From positions 1 to 13,312 of the forward strand of contig JAJXYU010000284.1 of assembly GCA_021780395.1 (NCBI GenBank): a stretch of DNA of 13,312 bases, written 5' to 3'. Under the pieces are notes generated by a model that was not told the DNA's origin, did no database searches, and saw only the letters and a list, made by a program, of their open reading frames with translations. Within the stretch, counting starts at the first letter, position 1, and every line of letters begins with the position of its first letter. A program made the translations under genes and the position numbers. Shown in pieces: positions 7,942-13,312 of this stretch. This stretch comes from Pseudomonadota bacterium (GTDB lineage: Bacteria > Pseudomonadota > Gammaproteobacteria > Steroidobacterales > Steroidobacteraceae).

Positions 7942-7970
7942 AGCATATCAGGAAGGATGTATAATGTCCT
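7942..7970 (-). promoter_or_regulatory. tumE promoter region with operator-like imperfect palindrome
   Basis: On the minus strand TATGCT (7947-7942) could be the tumE -10. Just upstream lies a 17-nt imperfect palindrome at 7954-7970, AGGATGTATAATGTCCT, with arms AGGA/TCCT. This is a sensible place for the HTH antitoxin to repress its own operon. The same site reads TATAAT (7960-7965) on the plus strand, so it could also touch transcription toward dusA. No consensus -35 is seen in either direction. Confidence 0.3.
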
Positions 7971-8088
7971 ATCTGACGGGAACTGCGGTCCGCAGAGGGG
8001 GTGGCGGTGGCAATCTGATAAATTCACTGAAATACCGCAGCAATTTCTTATTTGTTTTGAGAAAACTTGGATAAGTAATTGGAATTAA
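7957..8088 (+). CDS. possible 43-aa small ORF overlapping the dusA start
   Basis: ATG 7957 is preceded by AGGAAGG, and the frame runs to a TAA at 8086-8088, 10 nt past the dusA TTG. The predicted peptide begins MYNVLSDGNC, contains four Trp and three Cys-or-Phe-rich patches, and ends WISNWN. It matches nothing I know. It could be a translated leader whose termination hands ribosomes to the dusA TTG, the scrap of a larger lost gene, or chance. The AT-rich second half makes an open frame less expected here than in the GC-rich flanks. Confidence 0.2.
   Translation: MYNVLSDGNCGPQRGWRWQSDKFTEIPQQFLICFEKTWISNWN
7983..7995. repeat. perfect 6-bp dyad CTGCGG-T-CCGCAG
   Basis: The dyad is perfect with a single central T, so it is more likely a protein-binding or recombination site than an RNA hairpin. 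A further CCGCAG copy lies at 8035-8040 in the same gap. It sits between the TumE operator-like site and the AT-rich run before dusA. Its function is unknown. Confidence 0.4.
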
Positions 8089-9062
8089 ATAGGAAAATCA
8101 GCGTCGCCCCGATGATGGACTGGACCGACCGGCATTGCCGGCGCGTGCACCGGCTGTTCACGCCGCACGCGCTGCTCTACACCGAGATGATCAACGCGAG
8201 GGCGATCCTGCGCGGCGATCGCGCGCGGCTGCTCGCGCACGACCCGGCCGAGCACCCGGTCGCGCTGCAGCTCGGCGGGAGCGATCCGGGCGAGCTCGCC
8301 GAGGCGGCCGCGATCGGCGCGGCCGCGGGCTACGCCGAGATCAACCTGAACTGCGGCTGTCCGAGCGACCGGGTGCGCGAGGGCGCGTTCGGCGCCTGCC
8401 TGATGCGGGAGCCCGCGACCGTCGCTGCCTGCGTCGCACGCATGCGCGCGGTGGTGCGCGTCCCGGTCACGGTCAAATGCCGGATCGGCGTCGATGGGCA
8501 CGACGACTACGGGTTCTTCGCGAGCTTCGCCGCCGCCCAGGCCGATGCCGGGGTCGCCGCGCTGATCGTGCACGCGCGCATCGCGATCCTCGGCGGACTC
8601 TCGCCGAAGGAGAACCGGGAGATCCCGCCGCTGCGCTACGATTTCGCGTACCGGCTGAAGCGCGAGCGGCCGTCGCTCGTGGTGGTGTTGAACGGCGGGA
8701 TCGGCTCGGTCGCGGCGGTGCGCGAGCACCTCGACCATGGCGTCGACGGGGTGATGATCGGGCGGGCCGCGTATCACCGCCCGGCGCTGCTCGCCGAGAT
8801 CGAGGCTGCGGTCCTCGACGCCGGCTTCCATGCGCCCGCGCCGGATCAGATCCTCGCGGCGATCATCGCGTACGCGCGGCGCGAACTCGATGATGGGACG
8901 CGGCTGCATTCGATCACGCGCCACCTGCACGGCCTCGTCACCGGTACCGAGGGCGCGCGGGCGTGGCGGCGCTTCCTCGCGGGACTCGCGCAGCGTCCCG
9001 ACGCCGATGCCGACACGCTCGGCGCGGCGCTGCCGCTGATTCGCGGCCGGCTCGCGGCCTGA
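8079..9062 (+). CDS. dusA: tRNA-dihydrouridine synthase DusA
   Basis: This 327-residue FMN enzyme reduces U20/U20a in the tRNA D-loop with NADPH. It begins RKISVAPMMDWTDRHCR and has LLYTEMINA, HPVALQLGGSDP and the catalytic-Cys block NCGCPSDRV (Cys94). It also has VTVKCRIG (Lys133), HAR (165-167), GLSPKENREIPPL, NGGI (205-208) and DGVMIGRAAY; GLSPKENR marks the DusA subgroup. The usual HARKAWL reads HARIAIL here. The only usable start that keeps the first beta strand is TTG 8079, directly after an in-frame TAA. The first eight codons are AT-rich, unlike everything after. A weak promoter TTCACT (8023-8028) - 17 nt - TCTTAT (8046-8051) could serve it. No strong Shine-Dalgarno sequence precedes the TTG. 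Confidence 0.93.
   Translation: MELNRKISVAPMMDWTDRHCRRVHRLFTPHALLYTEMINARAILRGDRARLLAHDPAEHPVALQLGGSDPGELAEAAAIGAAAGYAEINLNCGCPSDRVREGAFGACLMREPATVAACVARMRAVVRVPVTVKCRIGVDGHDDYGFFASFAAAQADAGVAALIVHARIAILGGLSPKENREIPPLRYDFAYRLKRERPSLVVVLNGGIGSVAAVREHLDHGVDGVMIGRAAYHRPALLAEIEAAVLDAGFHAPAPDQILAAIIAYARRELDDGTRLHSITRHLHGLVTGTEGARAWRRFLAGLAQRPDADADTLGAALPLIRGRLAA
8099..8140 (+). other. candidate attachment-site region in the 5' end of dusA
   Basis: The codons for SVAPMMDWTDRHCR are the conserved start of dusA, a location where a known group of integrative elements inserts and then restores the 5' end of the gene. In this window the AT-rich to GC-rich change falls just before it. The exact core cannot be set without a second copy, and none was seen within the window. 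Confidence 0.35.
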
Positions 9063-9121
9063 TCGACCGGGTGCCGGGGGCGCCCGGCGCGGCGTTCGGC
9101 AGCTTTCAGGGACGGATTAAG

Positions 9122-9127
9122 TATAAT
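9122..9127 (+). promoter_or_regulatory. consensus -10 element for the adenylate cyclase gene
   Basis: A perfect TATAAT lies 12 nt before ATG 9140, in the 77-nt gap after dusA. A start near 9134 would give a leader of about 6 nt. No good -35 is seen at 15-18 nt upstream. The region has no Shine-Dalgarno sequence. Confidence 0.5.
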
Positions 9128-9139
9128 CGGGACGCGACC

Positions 9140-10039
9140 ATGGGAAACGAAGTCGAAGTTGCGATCCTGTTCGCCGACGTGGTCGGCAGCACCAAGCTCT
9201 ACGAACAGCTCGGCGACCTGCGCGCGCGCGACATGGTCGGGATCTGCATCGACGTGATGCGCAGTGCCACCGAGCAGCACCACGGCACCGTGATCAAGAC
9301 GATGGGCGACGAGGTCATGGCGACCTTCCCGACCGCGGACGACGCCTTGAACGCCGCGGCGCAGATGCAGCGGGAGATCACCACCCACCCGGGCCTCAAG
9401 GTCGGCGACCACGCGGTCGCGATCCGCATCGGCTGCAACTACGGCCCCGTCGTCCATGAGCAGCGCGACATCTTCGGCGCGGCGGTGCACACCGCGAACC
9501 GGATGACGAGCCAGGCGAAGGCCGGCCAGATCATGACGACCGCGACGATCGTCGAGCAGCTATCCGCGGAGTGGCGCGCGGCGGTGCGCCAGATCGACGT
9601 GGCGACGTTGAAGGGGCGCAGCAGCGAGGTCGCGCTCTACGAGGTGCTGTGGCAGCCGGAGGACGTGACCAGCATGGTGCCGGCGATCGCCGCGCGCGAA
9701 CGCGCATCGCGGCCGCAGCGGCTGCGGCTGCGCTACCAGGGCCAGGAGGTCGTGGTCGACGAGGGGCGGGCGAACGTGAGCATCGGTCGCGCCGAGGACA
9801 ACGACCTCGTCGTGAAGGGCAACCTGATCTCCCGGCTCCACGCGCGGGTCGAGATCAGCCGCAACAAATTCCTGCTGGTCGACCAGAGCACGAACGGCAC
9901 CTTCGTCGTCGGCACCGACGGCGAGGAGTCGTTCCTGCGGCGTGACTCGATGCAGATCCGCGGCGAGGGCCTGATCGGCCTCGGCCGCGCGCCCGACAGC
10001 AACTCCTCCCAGGTGATCCGCTACCGCTGCGAGGAGTGA
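9140..10039 (+). CDS. class III adenylate cyclase with C-terminal FHA domain
   Basis: The protein has 299 residues and no membrane segment. The cyclase homology domain (about 5-180) has FADVVGSTKLY with metal-binding Asp13, and IKTMGDEVMATF with adenine-selecting Lys53 and the second metal Asp57. Asp110 lies in RDIFGAAV at the second substrate-selecting position. The Lys/Asp pair points to ATP rather than GTP. The usual transition-state Asn of VNxAxR is His117 here, while Arg121 is kept, so activity needs testing. An FHA domain (about 200-295) has GR (216-217), SRLH (231-234) and NGTFV (252-256), the pattern for phosphothreonine binding. The cyclase may therefore be controlled by, or recruited to, a Ser/Thr-kinase substrate. 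ATG 9140 is chosen because the cyclase domain starts at once and a TATAAT lies just upstream. The gene ends 13 nt from the convergent pckG stop. Confidence 0.9.
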   Translation: MGNEVEVAILFADVVGSTKLYEQLGDLRARDMVGICIDVMRSATEQHHGTVIKTMGDEVMATFPTADDALNAAAQMQREITTHPGLKVGDHAVAIRIGCNYGPVVHEQRDIFGAAVHTANRMTSQAKAGQIMTTATIVEQLSAEWRAAVRQIDVATLKGRSSEVALYEVLWQPEDVTSMVPAIAARERASRPQRLRLRYQGQEVVVDEGRANVSIGRAEDNDLVVKGNLISRLHARVEISRNKFLLVDQSTNGTFVVGTDGEESFLRRDSMQIRGEGLIGLGRAPDSNSSQVIRYRCEE

Positions 10040-10052
10040 ACCGCGCGCCGCG

Positions 10053-11831
10053 TCAGCGCGCGCGCAGGCGTTGCATCGACTCGTGCAGCTCCCGGGCGAG
10101 CGCCTGCGGGAGCCGCTCGCCGTACTCGGCGAAGTACGCGCCGATCGCGTCGAACTCGCCGCGCCAGGCGTCCCGGTCGACCGCGAGCAGCTCCTCGATC
10201 GTCGATTCATGCAGGTCGAGTCCATGCACGTCGAGGTCGGTCGGCCCGGGCAGGTGACCGATCGGCGTGTCGACCGCGCCCGCGCCGCCGTCGCAGCGAT
10301 CGAGCATCCAGCGCAGCACCCGCAGGTTCTCGCCGAACCCCGGCCACAGGTACTTCCCGTCCGCGCCCTGGCGGAACCAGTTCACGTGGAACACCTGCGG
10401 GGGGTGCTCGAGGCGCGCGCCGACCTTGATCCAGTGATCCCAGTAGTCGCCGAAGTGGTAGCCCGCGAACGGCTTCATCGCCATCGGGTCGCGGCGCACG
10501 ACGCCCACCTCGCCGGTTGCGGCGGCGGTGGTCTCGGAGGCGACCGAGGCACCGACCAGCACGCCGTGGTTCCAGCTGCGCGCCTGGTAGACCAGCGGCG
10601 CGAGCGTGCGGCGCCGGCCGCCGAACACGATCGCCGAGATCGGCACGCCCCGCGGATCCTCGGCTGCGCGGGTGTAGCTCGGGTTGCGTCGCGCGGTGAC
10701 CGTGAAGCGCGAGTTCGGATGCGCGGCCGGACCGTTCGCCGGGTCGTACGGCCGCCCGCGCCAGTCGAACGCGGGCTGCCCCTCGTGCAGCCCTTCCCAC
10801 CACGGCTCGCCGCCCGCGGTCAGCGCGACATTCGTGAAGATCGTGTCGCGGCGGATCGTCTCGTAGGCGTTGCGGTTGGTCTTCGGGTTCGTGCCCGGCA
10901 CCACGCCGAAGTAGCCGGATTCGGGGTTGATCGCGTAGAGCCGCCCATCGCTCCCCGGATGCAGCCAGGCGATGTCGTCGCCGACCGTCCAGATCTTCCA
11001 GCCGGGGTAGCTCGCCGGCGGGATCAGCATCGCGAGGTTCGTCTTGCCGCAGGCCGACGGGAACGCGCAGGCGACGTAGCGGGTCCGGCCGTCCGGACTC
11101 TCGATCCCGGCGATCAGCATGTGCTCGGCGAGCCAGCCTTCGCGGCGCGCCTGCCAGCTCGCGATCCGCAGCGCGTGGCACTTCTTGCCGAGCAGCGCGT
11201 TGCCGCCGTAGCCCGAGCCGAAGCTCTTGATCATCGTCTCTTCGGGGAAGTGCATGATGAAGCGCCGCGCCGGATCGAGCTCGCCGATCGAGTGCAGGCC
11301 CTTGACGAACGTGCTCTCGCGGCCGATGCGCTCGAGCGCCGCGCGGCCCGTCCGGGTCATCAGGTGCATGTTGAGCACGACGTAGGGGCTGTCGGTGATC
11401 TCGACGCCGCAGCGGGCGAGCGGCGAGTCGAGCGGGCCCATGCAGTACGGGACCACGTACATCGTGCGCCCGCGCATGCAGCCGCGGAACAGGTCGTCGA
11501 GCTTGCGGTGCGCCTCGGCGGGCGCCATCCACAGGTTGTTCGGACCCGCGTCGTCGCGGCTGCGGGTGCACACGTAGGTCAGGTGCTCGACGCGCGCGAC
11601 GTCGCTGGGGTCCGAGCGATACAGGAAACAGCCGGGGTAGGCGCTTTCGTTGAGGGGGATGAGCTCGCCCGCGGACACGAGCTCACGCTGGAGCATTCGG
11701 AACTCGGCATCGCTCCCGTCGCACCAGTGCACGGCCGACGGCACGGTGAGCTGCGCGACCTCGGCGACCCAGGCGGCGACGTCGTGGCTGATCGATGACA
11801 GGTCCCCGACCGGATGCGGAGCGAGCGCCAT
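10053..11831 (-). CDS. pckG: phosphoenolpyruvate carboxykinase (GTP)
   Basis: This 592-residue cytosolic enzyme converts oxaloacetate and GTP to PEP, CO2 and GDP, the first committed step of gluconeogenesis. The length is normal for the GTP-dependent family. Visible motifs are the PEP-contacting YRSDPSDVAR (71-80), YVVPYCMGP, GYGGNALLGKKC and the P-loop FPSACGKTN (257-265) with the reactive Cys261. Also present are the kinase-2 motif GDDIAW (284-289), PGTNPKTN (312-319), RRDTIFTNV, and NWFRQG...KYLWPGFGENLRVL near the guanine pocket. ATG 11831 is preceded by AAAGGA (11842-11837) with 5-nt spacing, a good ribosome site that favours this start over upstream in-frame codons. The gene runs opposite to its neighbours, diverging from the DUF11 gene across 64 nt. 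A TATGTT (11874-11869, minus) is a possible but weak -10. Confidence 0.97.
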   Translation of the reverse strand: MALAPHPVGDLSSISHDVAAWVAEVAQLTVPSAVHWCDGSDAEFRMLQRELVSAGELIPLNESAYPGCFLYRSDPSDVARVEHLTYVCTRSRDDAGPNNLWMAPAEAHRKLDDLFRGCMRGRTMYVVPYCMGPLDSPLARCGVEITDSPYVVLNMHLMTRTGRAALERIGRESTFVKGLHSIGELDPARRFIMHFPEETMIKSFGSGYGGNALLGKKCHALRIASWQARREGWLAEHMLIAGIESPDGRTRYVACAFPSACGKTNLAMLIPPASYPGWKIWTVGDDIAWLHPGSDGRLYAINPESGYFGVVPGTNPKTNRNAYETIRRDTIFTNVALTAGGEPWWEGLHEGQPAFDWRGRPYDPANGPAAHPNSRFTVTARRNPSYTRAAEDPRGVPISAIVFGGRRRTLAPLVYQARSWNHGVLVGASVASETTAAATGEVGVVRRDPMAMKPFAGYHFGDYWDHWIKVGARLEHPPQVFHVNWFRQGADGKYLWPGFGENLRVLRWMLDRCDGGAGAVDTPIGHLPGPTDLDVHGLDLHESTIEELLAVDRDAWRGEFDAIGAYFAEYGERLPQALARELHESMQRLRAR

Positions 11832-11836
11832 GGGTG

Positions 11837-11842
11837 TCCTTT
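11837..11842 (-). promoter_or_regulatory. pckG ribosome binding site
   Basis: AAAGGA on the minus strand lies 5 nt before ATG 11831 and is among the clearest Shine-Dalgarno sequences in the window. It decides the start against the longer frame open to 12050. Confidence 0.7.
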
Positions 11843-11878
11843 CGCGTCGACGATGGAGTAAATAGTCTAACATACGGG

Positions 11879-11884
11879 TAAAAT
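11879..11884 (+). promoter_or_regulatory. candidate -10 element for the DUF11 gene
   Basis: TAAAAT lies 11 nt before ATG 11896, which would leave a leader of about 5 nt. No -35 is convincing. The 64-nt divergent gap must also hold the pckG promoter, so the two may overlap or compete. Confidence 0.4.
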
Positions 11885-11895
11885 CCTCTCGGATC

Positions 11896-12441
11896 ATGGA
11901 TTTACACCGAAAATCGGCTCGACGGACGGCGCTTGCATTGGCGCTGGCGGGACCCCTGGTGCTCGCGCGCGCGGCGTTCGCGCAGGCCTCGCCCGCGCCC
12001 GGGCCCGCACCGACGACGATCCCGAGCGGCTCGATCGGCGTCGTGACCACCGCCGCGGTCGAACGACATGTCGTCGTCGACGGCCACCCGCGGATCCGGC
12101 TGGTGCCCGCGGATCACGTCGTCGCCGGCGATCCGGTGATCTACACCTTGCGCGTGACCAATCTCGGTCCGTTGCCGGTGACCGGTGTCGTCGTGACCAC
12201 GCCGATCCCGGGCCGGATGCGCTACGTCGCGGACACCGCGGTCGGCCCCGGCGCGAGGATCCGCTTCTCGGTCGACGGCGGGCGCAGCTACGCCGCGCCG
12301 GGTCGCCTGCGCGTGACCGGCGCGGACGGCCGGCCGCGCCCGGCGACCGCCGCCGATTACACCAACCTGCGCTGGGTGCTCGAGGATCCGCTGCAGTCCG
12401 GGTCGGTCGCGTACCTGCGCTACACCGCGGTGCTGCGCTGA
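11896..12441 (+). CDS. secreted DUF11-like domain protein
   Basis: The protein has 181 residues. A Sec signal peptide is clear: basic HRKSARR, hydrophobic core, and a likely cleavage after AFA at residue 29. After a Pro/Ala linker, residues 66-181 look like one DUF11-type beta-sandwich. VIYTLRVTNLGPLPVTGVVVTTPIP carries the family pattern of a 'Y-x-hydrophobic-x-V-x-N-x-G' strand followed by a 'V-x-x-P-hydrophobic' strand. It continues with RFSVDGGRSY and ends in DYTNLRWVLEDPLQSGSVAYLRYTAVLR. A single copy with no anchor suggests a small periplasmic or exported protein. The function of such single-domain proteins is not known. yoaA starts 11 nt after the stop, so the two are probably co-transcribed. 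TAAAAT before the ATG suggests a very short leader. Confidence 0.8.
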   Translation: MDLHRKSARRTALALALAGPLVLARAAFAQASPAPGPAPTTIPSGSIGVVTTAAVERHVVVDGHPRIRLVPADHVVAGDPVIYTLRVTNLGPLPVTGVVVTTPIPGRMRYVADTAVGPGARIRFSVDGGRSYAAPGRLRVTGADGRPRPATAADYTNLRWVLEDPLQSGSVAYLRYTAVLR

Positions 12442-12452
12442 GTCCCGCGCCG

Positions 12453-13312
12453 ATGCTGAACGACGTCGCCGAGTGCTTCGCCCCGTCCGGCCCGCTCGCG
12501 CGCGCGTGGCCGGGCTTTCGCGTCCGACCGGAGCAGTCCGCGATGGCGGCGGCGGTCGCGCGTGCGCTCACCCTCGCCGAGCCCTTGATCGTCGAGGCGG
12601 GCACCGGGACCGGCAAGACCTTCGCGTATCTCGTCCCGGCGCTGCTGTCCGGACGGCGGGTGATCCTGTCGACCGGCACGCGCACGCTCCAGGACCAGCT
12701 CTATCACCGCGACCTGCCGCTGCTTGCCCGCGCGCTCGGCAGCCCCGCGCAGGTCGCGTTGCTGAAAGGCCGTGCGAACTACCTGTGCCGCCACCGGCTC
12801 GAGCTCACGACCCGCGAGCGCGGGCTGCCGGGCTTCGAGCGTGCGGTCGAGCGCACGCTGGTGCGCGTCGAGCGCTGGGCGGTGTCGACCAAGACCGGCG
12901 ATCTCGCCGAACTCGCGGATCTGCCCGAGCGCTCGCCACTGTGGCCGCGGATCACCTCGACGCGCGACAACTGTCTCGGCGCGGAATGCGCGCACGCGCA
13001 CCACTGCCACGTGCTCGAGGCGCGCCGCGCGGCCCAGGCCGCCGACGTCGTCGTCGTGAACCATCACCTGCTGCTCGCGGACCTCGCGTTGAAAGAGGAG
13101 GGCTTCGGCGACCTCTTGCCCGGCGCCGACGCGGTGATCCTCGACGAGGCCCACCAGGTGCCGGAGATCGCGACCCAGTTCTTCGGCCGCGCATGGAGCG
13201 CGCGGCAGCTCGATGCGATCCGCCGCGACGCGCTCGCCGAGCTCGGCGCGGCCGGCGCGGACGCGGCGCCGCTCATCCAGGAGTTTGCGCGGCTGGAGGC
13301 GCGCACCGCGGC
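12453..13312 (+). CDS. yoaA: ATP-dependent DNA helicase YoaA (DinG/XPD-like), 5' part
   Basis: The first 286 residues of a protein usually near 640 residues are present; the frame stays open to the window edge. This superfamily 2, iron-sulfur, 5'-3' helicase family includes E. coli YoaA, which works with the HolC clamp-loader subunit in repair of stalled forks. Visible features are LARAWPGFRVRPEQ (Q-motif region, 15-28), Walker A EAGTGTGKT (48-56) and STGTRTLQDQL (motif Ia, 73-83). Four cluster-type cysteines sit at Cys112 (KGRANYLC), Cys174 (DNCLG), Cys179 and Cys185. VVVNHHLLLADLALKE follows, then Walker B DEAH (231-234). Similarity to E. coli YoaA is close through these segments, which favours YoaA over DinG. 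ATG 12453 gives the family's normal N-terminus. Helicase domain 2 lies beyond the window. Confidence 0.94.
   Translation, partial: MLNDVAECFAPSGPLARAWPGFRVRPEQSAMAAAVARALTLAEPLIVEAGTGTGKTFAYLVPALLSGRRVILSTGTRTLQDQLYHRDLPLLARALGSPAQVALLKGRANYLCRHRLELTTRERGLPGFERAVERTLVRVERWAVSTKTGDLAELADLPERSPLWPRITSTRDNCLGAECAHAHHCHVLEARRAAQAADVVVVNHHLLLADLALKEEGFGDLLPGADAVILDEAHQVPEIATQFFGRAWSARQLDAIRRDALAELGAAGADAAPLIQEFARLEARTA

Larger units (their letters stand above)
6287..8098. other. putative accessory islet of two toxin-antitoxin-like pairs at the dusA 5' end
   Basis: Four leftward genes, in two overlapping pairs, sit between two rightward high-GC housekeeping or signalling genes. GC falls toward the right side: tumA and tumE are visibly poorer in G+C than the flanks, and by hand count only 14 of the 60 bases at 8041-8100 are G or C. 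The right boundary falls inside the start of dusA, at the change from AT-rich codons to SVAPMMDWTD. The left boundary is not defined. It may be near 6287-6350, where the nucleotidyltransferase C-terminus runs into the end of the c-di-GMP gene. No integrase, transposase or matching direct repeat was found, so the mobile origin is inference. Confidence 0.4.

Noticed and set aside
10043..10061. GCGCGC hairpin between the convergent cyclase and pckG stops as a bidirectional terminator
   Set aside because: A 6-bp GC stem with a 7-nt loop is expected by chance in this composition, and no T-tract follows on either strand.
10071..11798. Long plus-strand open frame (575 codons)
   Set aside because: It is the antisense shadow of pckG, whose motifs are complete on the other strand.
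11894..12685. Minus-strand frame of 263 codons
   Set aside because: It covers the DUF11 gene and the start of yoaA in antisense, with repetitive Arg/Ser/Pro composition and no motif.
1..13312. CRISPR arrays, tRNA/rRNA genes, riboswitches, IS ends
   Set aside because: No regularly spaced repeats, cloverleaf-like genes, known aptamer signatures, transposase fragments or terminal inverted repeats were seen on either strand.

Overview
The window looks like chromosome from a high-GC Gammaproteobacterium. TypA, DusA and YoaA resemble the enterobacterial proteins closely, PEP carboxykinase is the GTP-dependent type, and codons are strongly GC-ending. The genus cannot be named from sequence alone. 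Most genes are housekeeping or signalling genes. The exception is a compositionally different stretch at about 6.29-8.10 kb.

Layout, left to right. The 3' end of an unidentified gene (1-125) is followed by a small lipoprotein gene (155-721). Next come typA/bipA (824-2680) and, 46 nt later, a very large cytoplasmic c-di-GMP regulator with PAS-PAS-GAF-PAS-PAS-GGDEF-EAL architecture (2727-6305). Four leftward genes follow in two overlapping pairs. The first pair in transcription order is tumE (7936-7601) and its HTH antitoxin gene (7665-7225). The second is a 76-aa unknown (7140-6910) and an AbiEii/MNT-like nucleotidyltransferase (6913-6287). The last of these overlaps the end of the c-di-GMP gene tail to tail. 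To the right lies an AT-rich gap with a dyad, an operator-like site and a small ORF, then dusA (8079-9062). An FHA-fused class III adenylate cyclase (9140-10039) converges with pckG (10053-11831, minus). Divergent from pckG is a secreted DUF11-domain protein (11896-12441), followed 11 nt later by yoaA (12453 to the window end, incomplete).

Most interesting region. The two leftward pairs form a compact toxin-antitoxin-like islet packed against the 5' end of dusA, a known attachment site for integrative elements. The first eight dusA codons are AT-rich and start with TTG directly after an in-frame TAA, whereas from the conserved SVAPMMDWTD block onward the gene has normal high GC. This suggests the 5' end was rebuilt by an integration event and that the islet is what remains. 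No integrase and no second att copy were seen. The 76-aa protein plus nucleotidyltransferase pair, joined by a GTGA stop/start overlap, is the best candidate for an undescribed two-component system.

Cell logic. Two second-messenger proteins lie close together: c-di-GMP turnover with PAS/GAF sensing, and cAMP synthesis with an FHA phosphothreonine reader. TypA (ribosome assembly and stress), DusA (tRNA modification), PckG (gluconeogenesis) and YoaA (DNA repair helicase) are core functions. Several genes have a -10-like element only 5-12 nt before the start codon and no Shine-Dalgarno sequence, suggesting leaderless or very short-leader transcripts.
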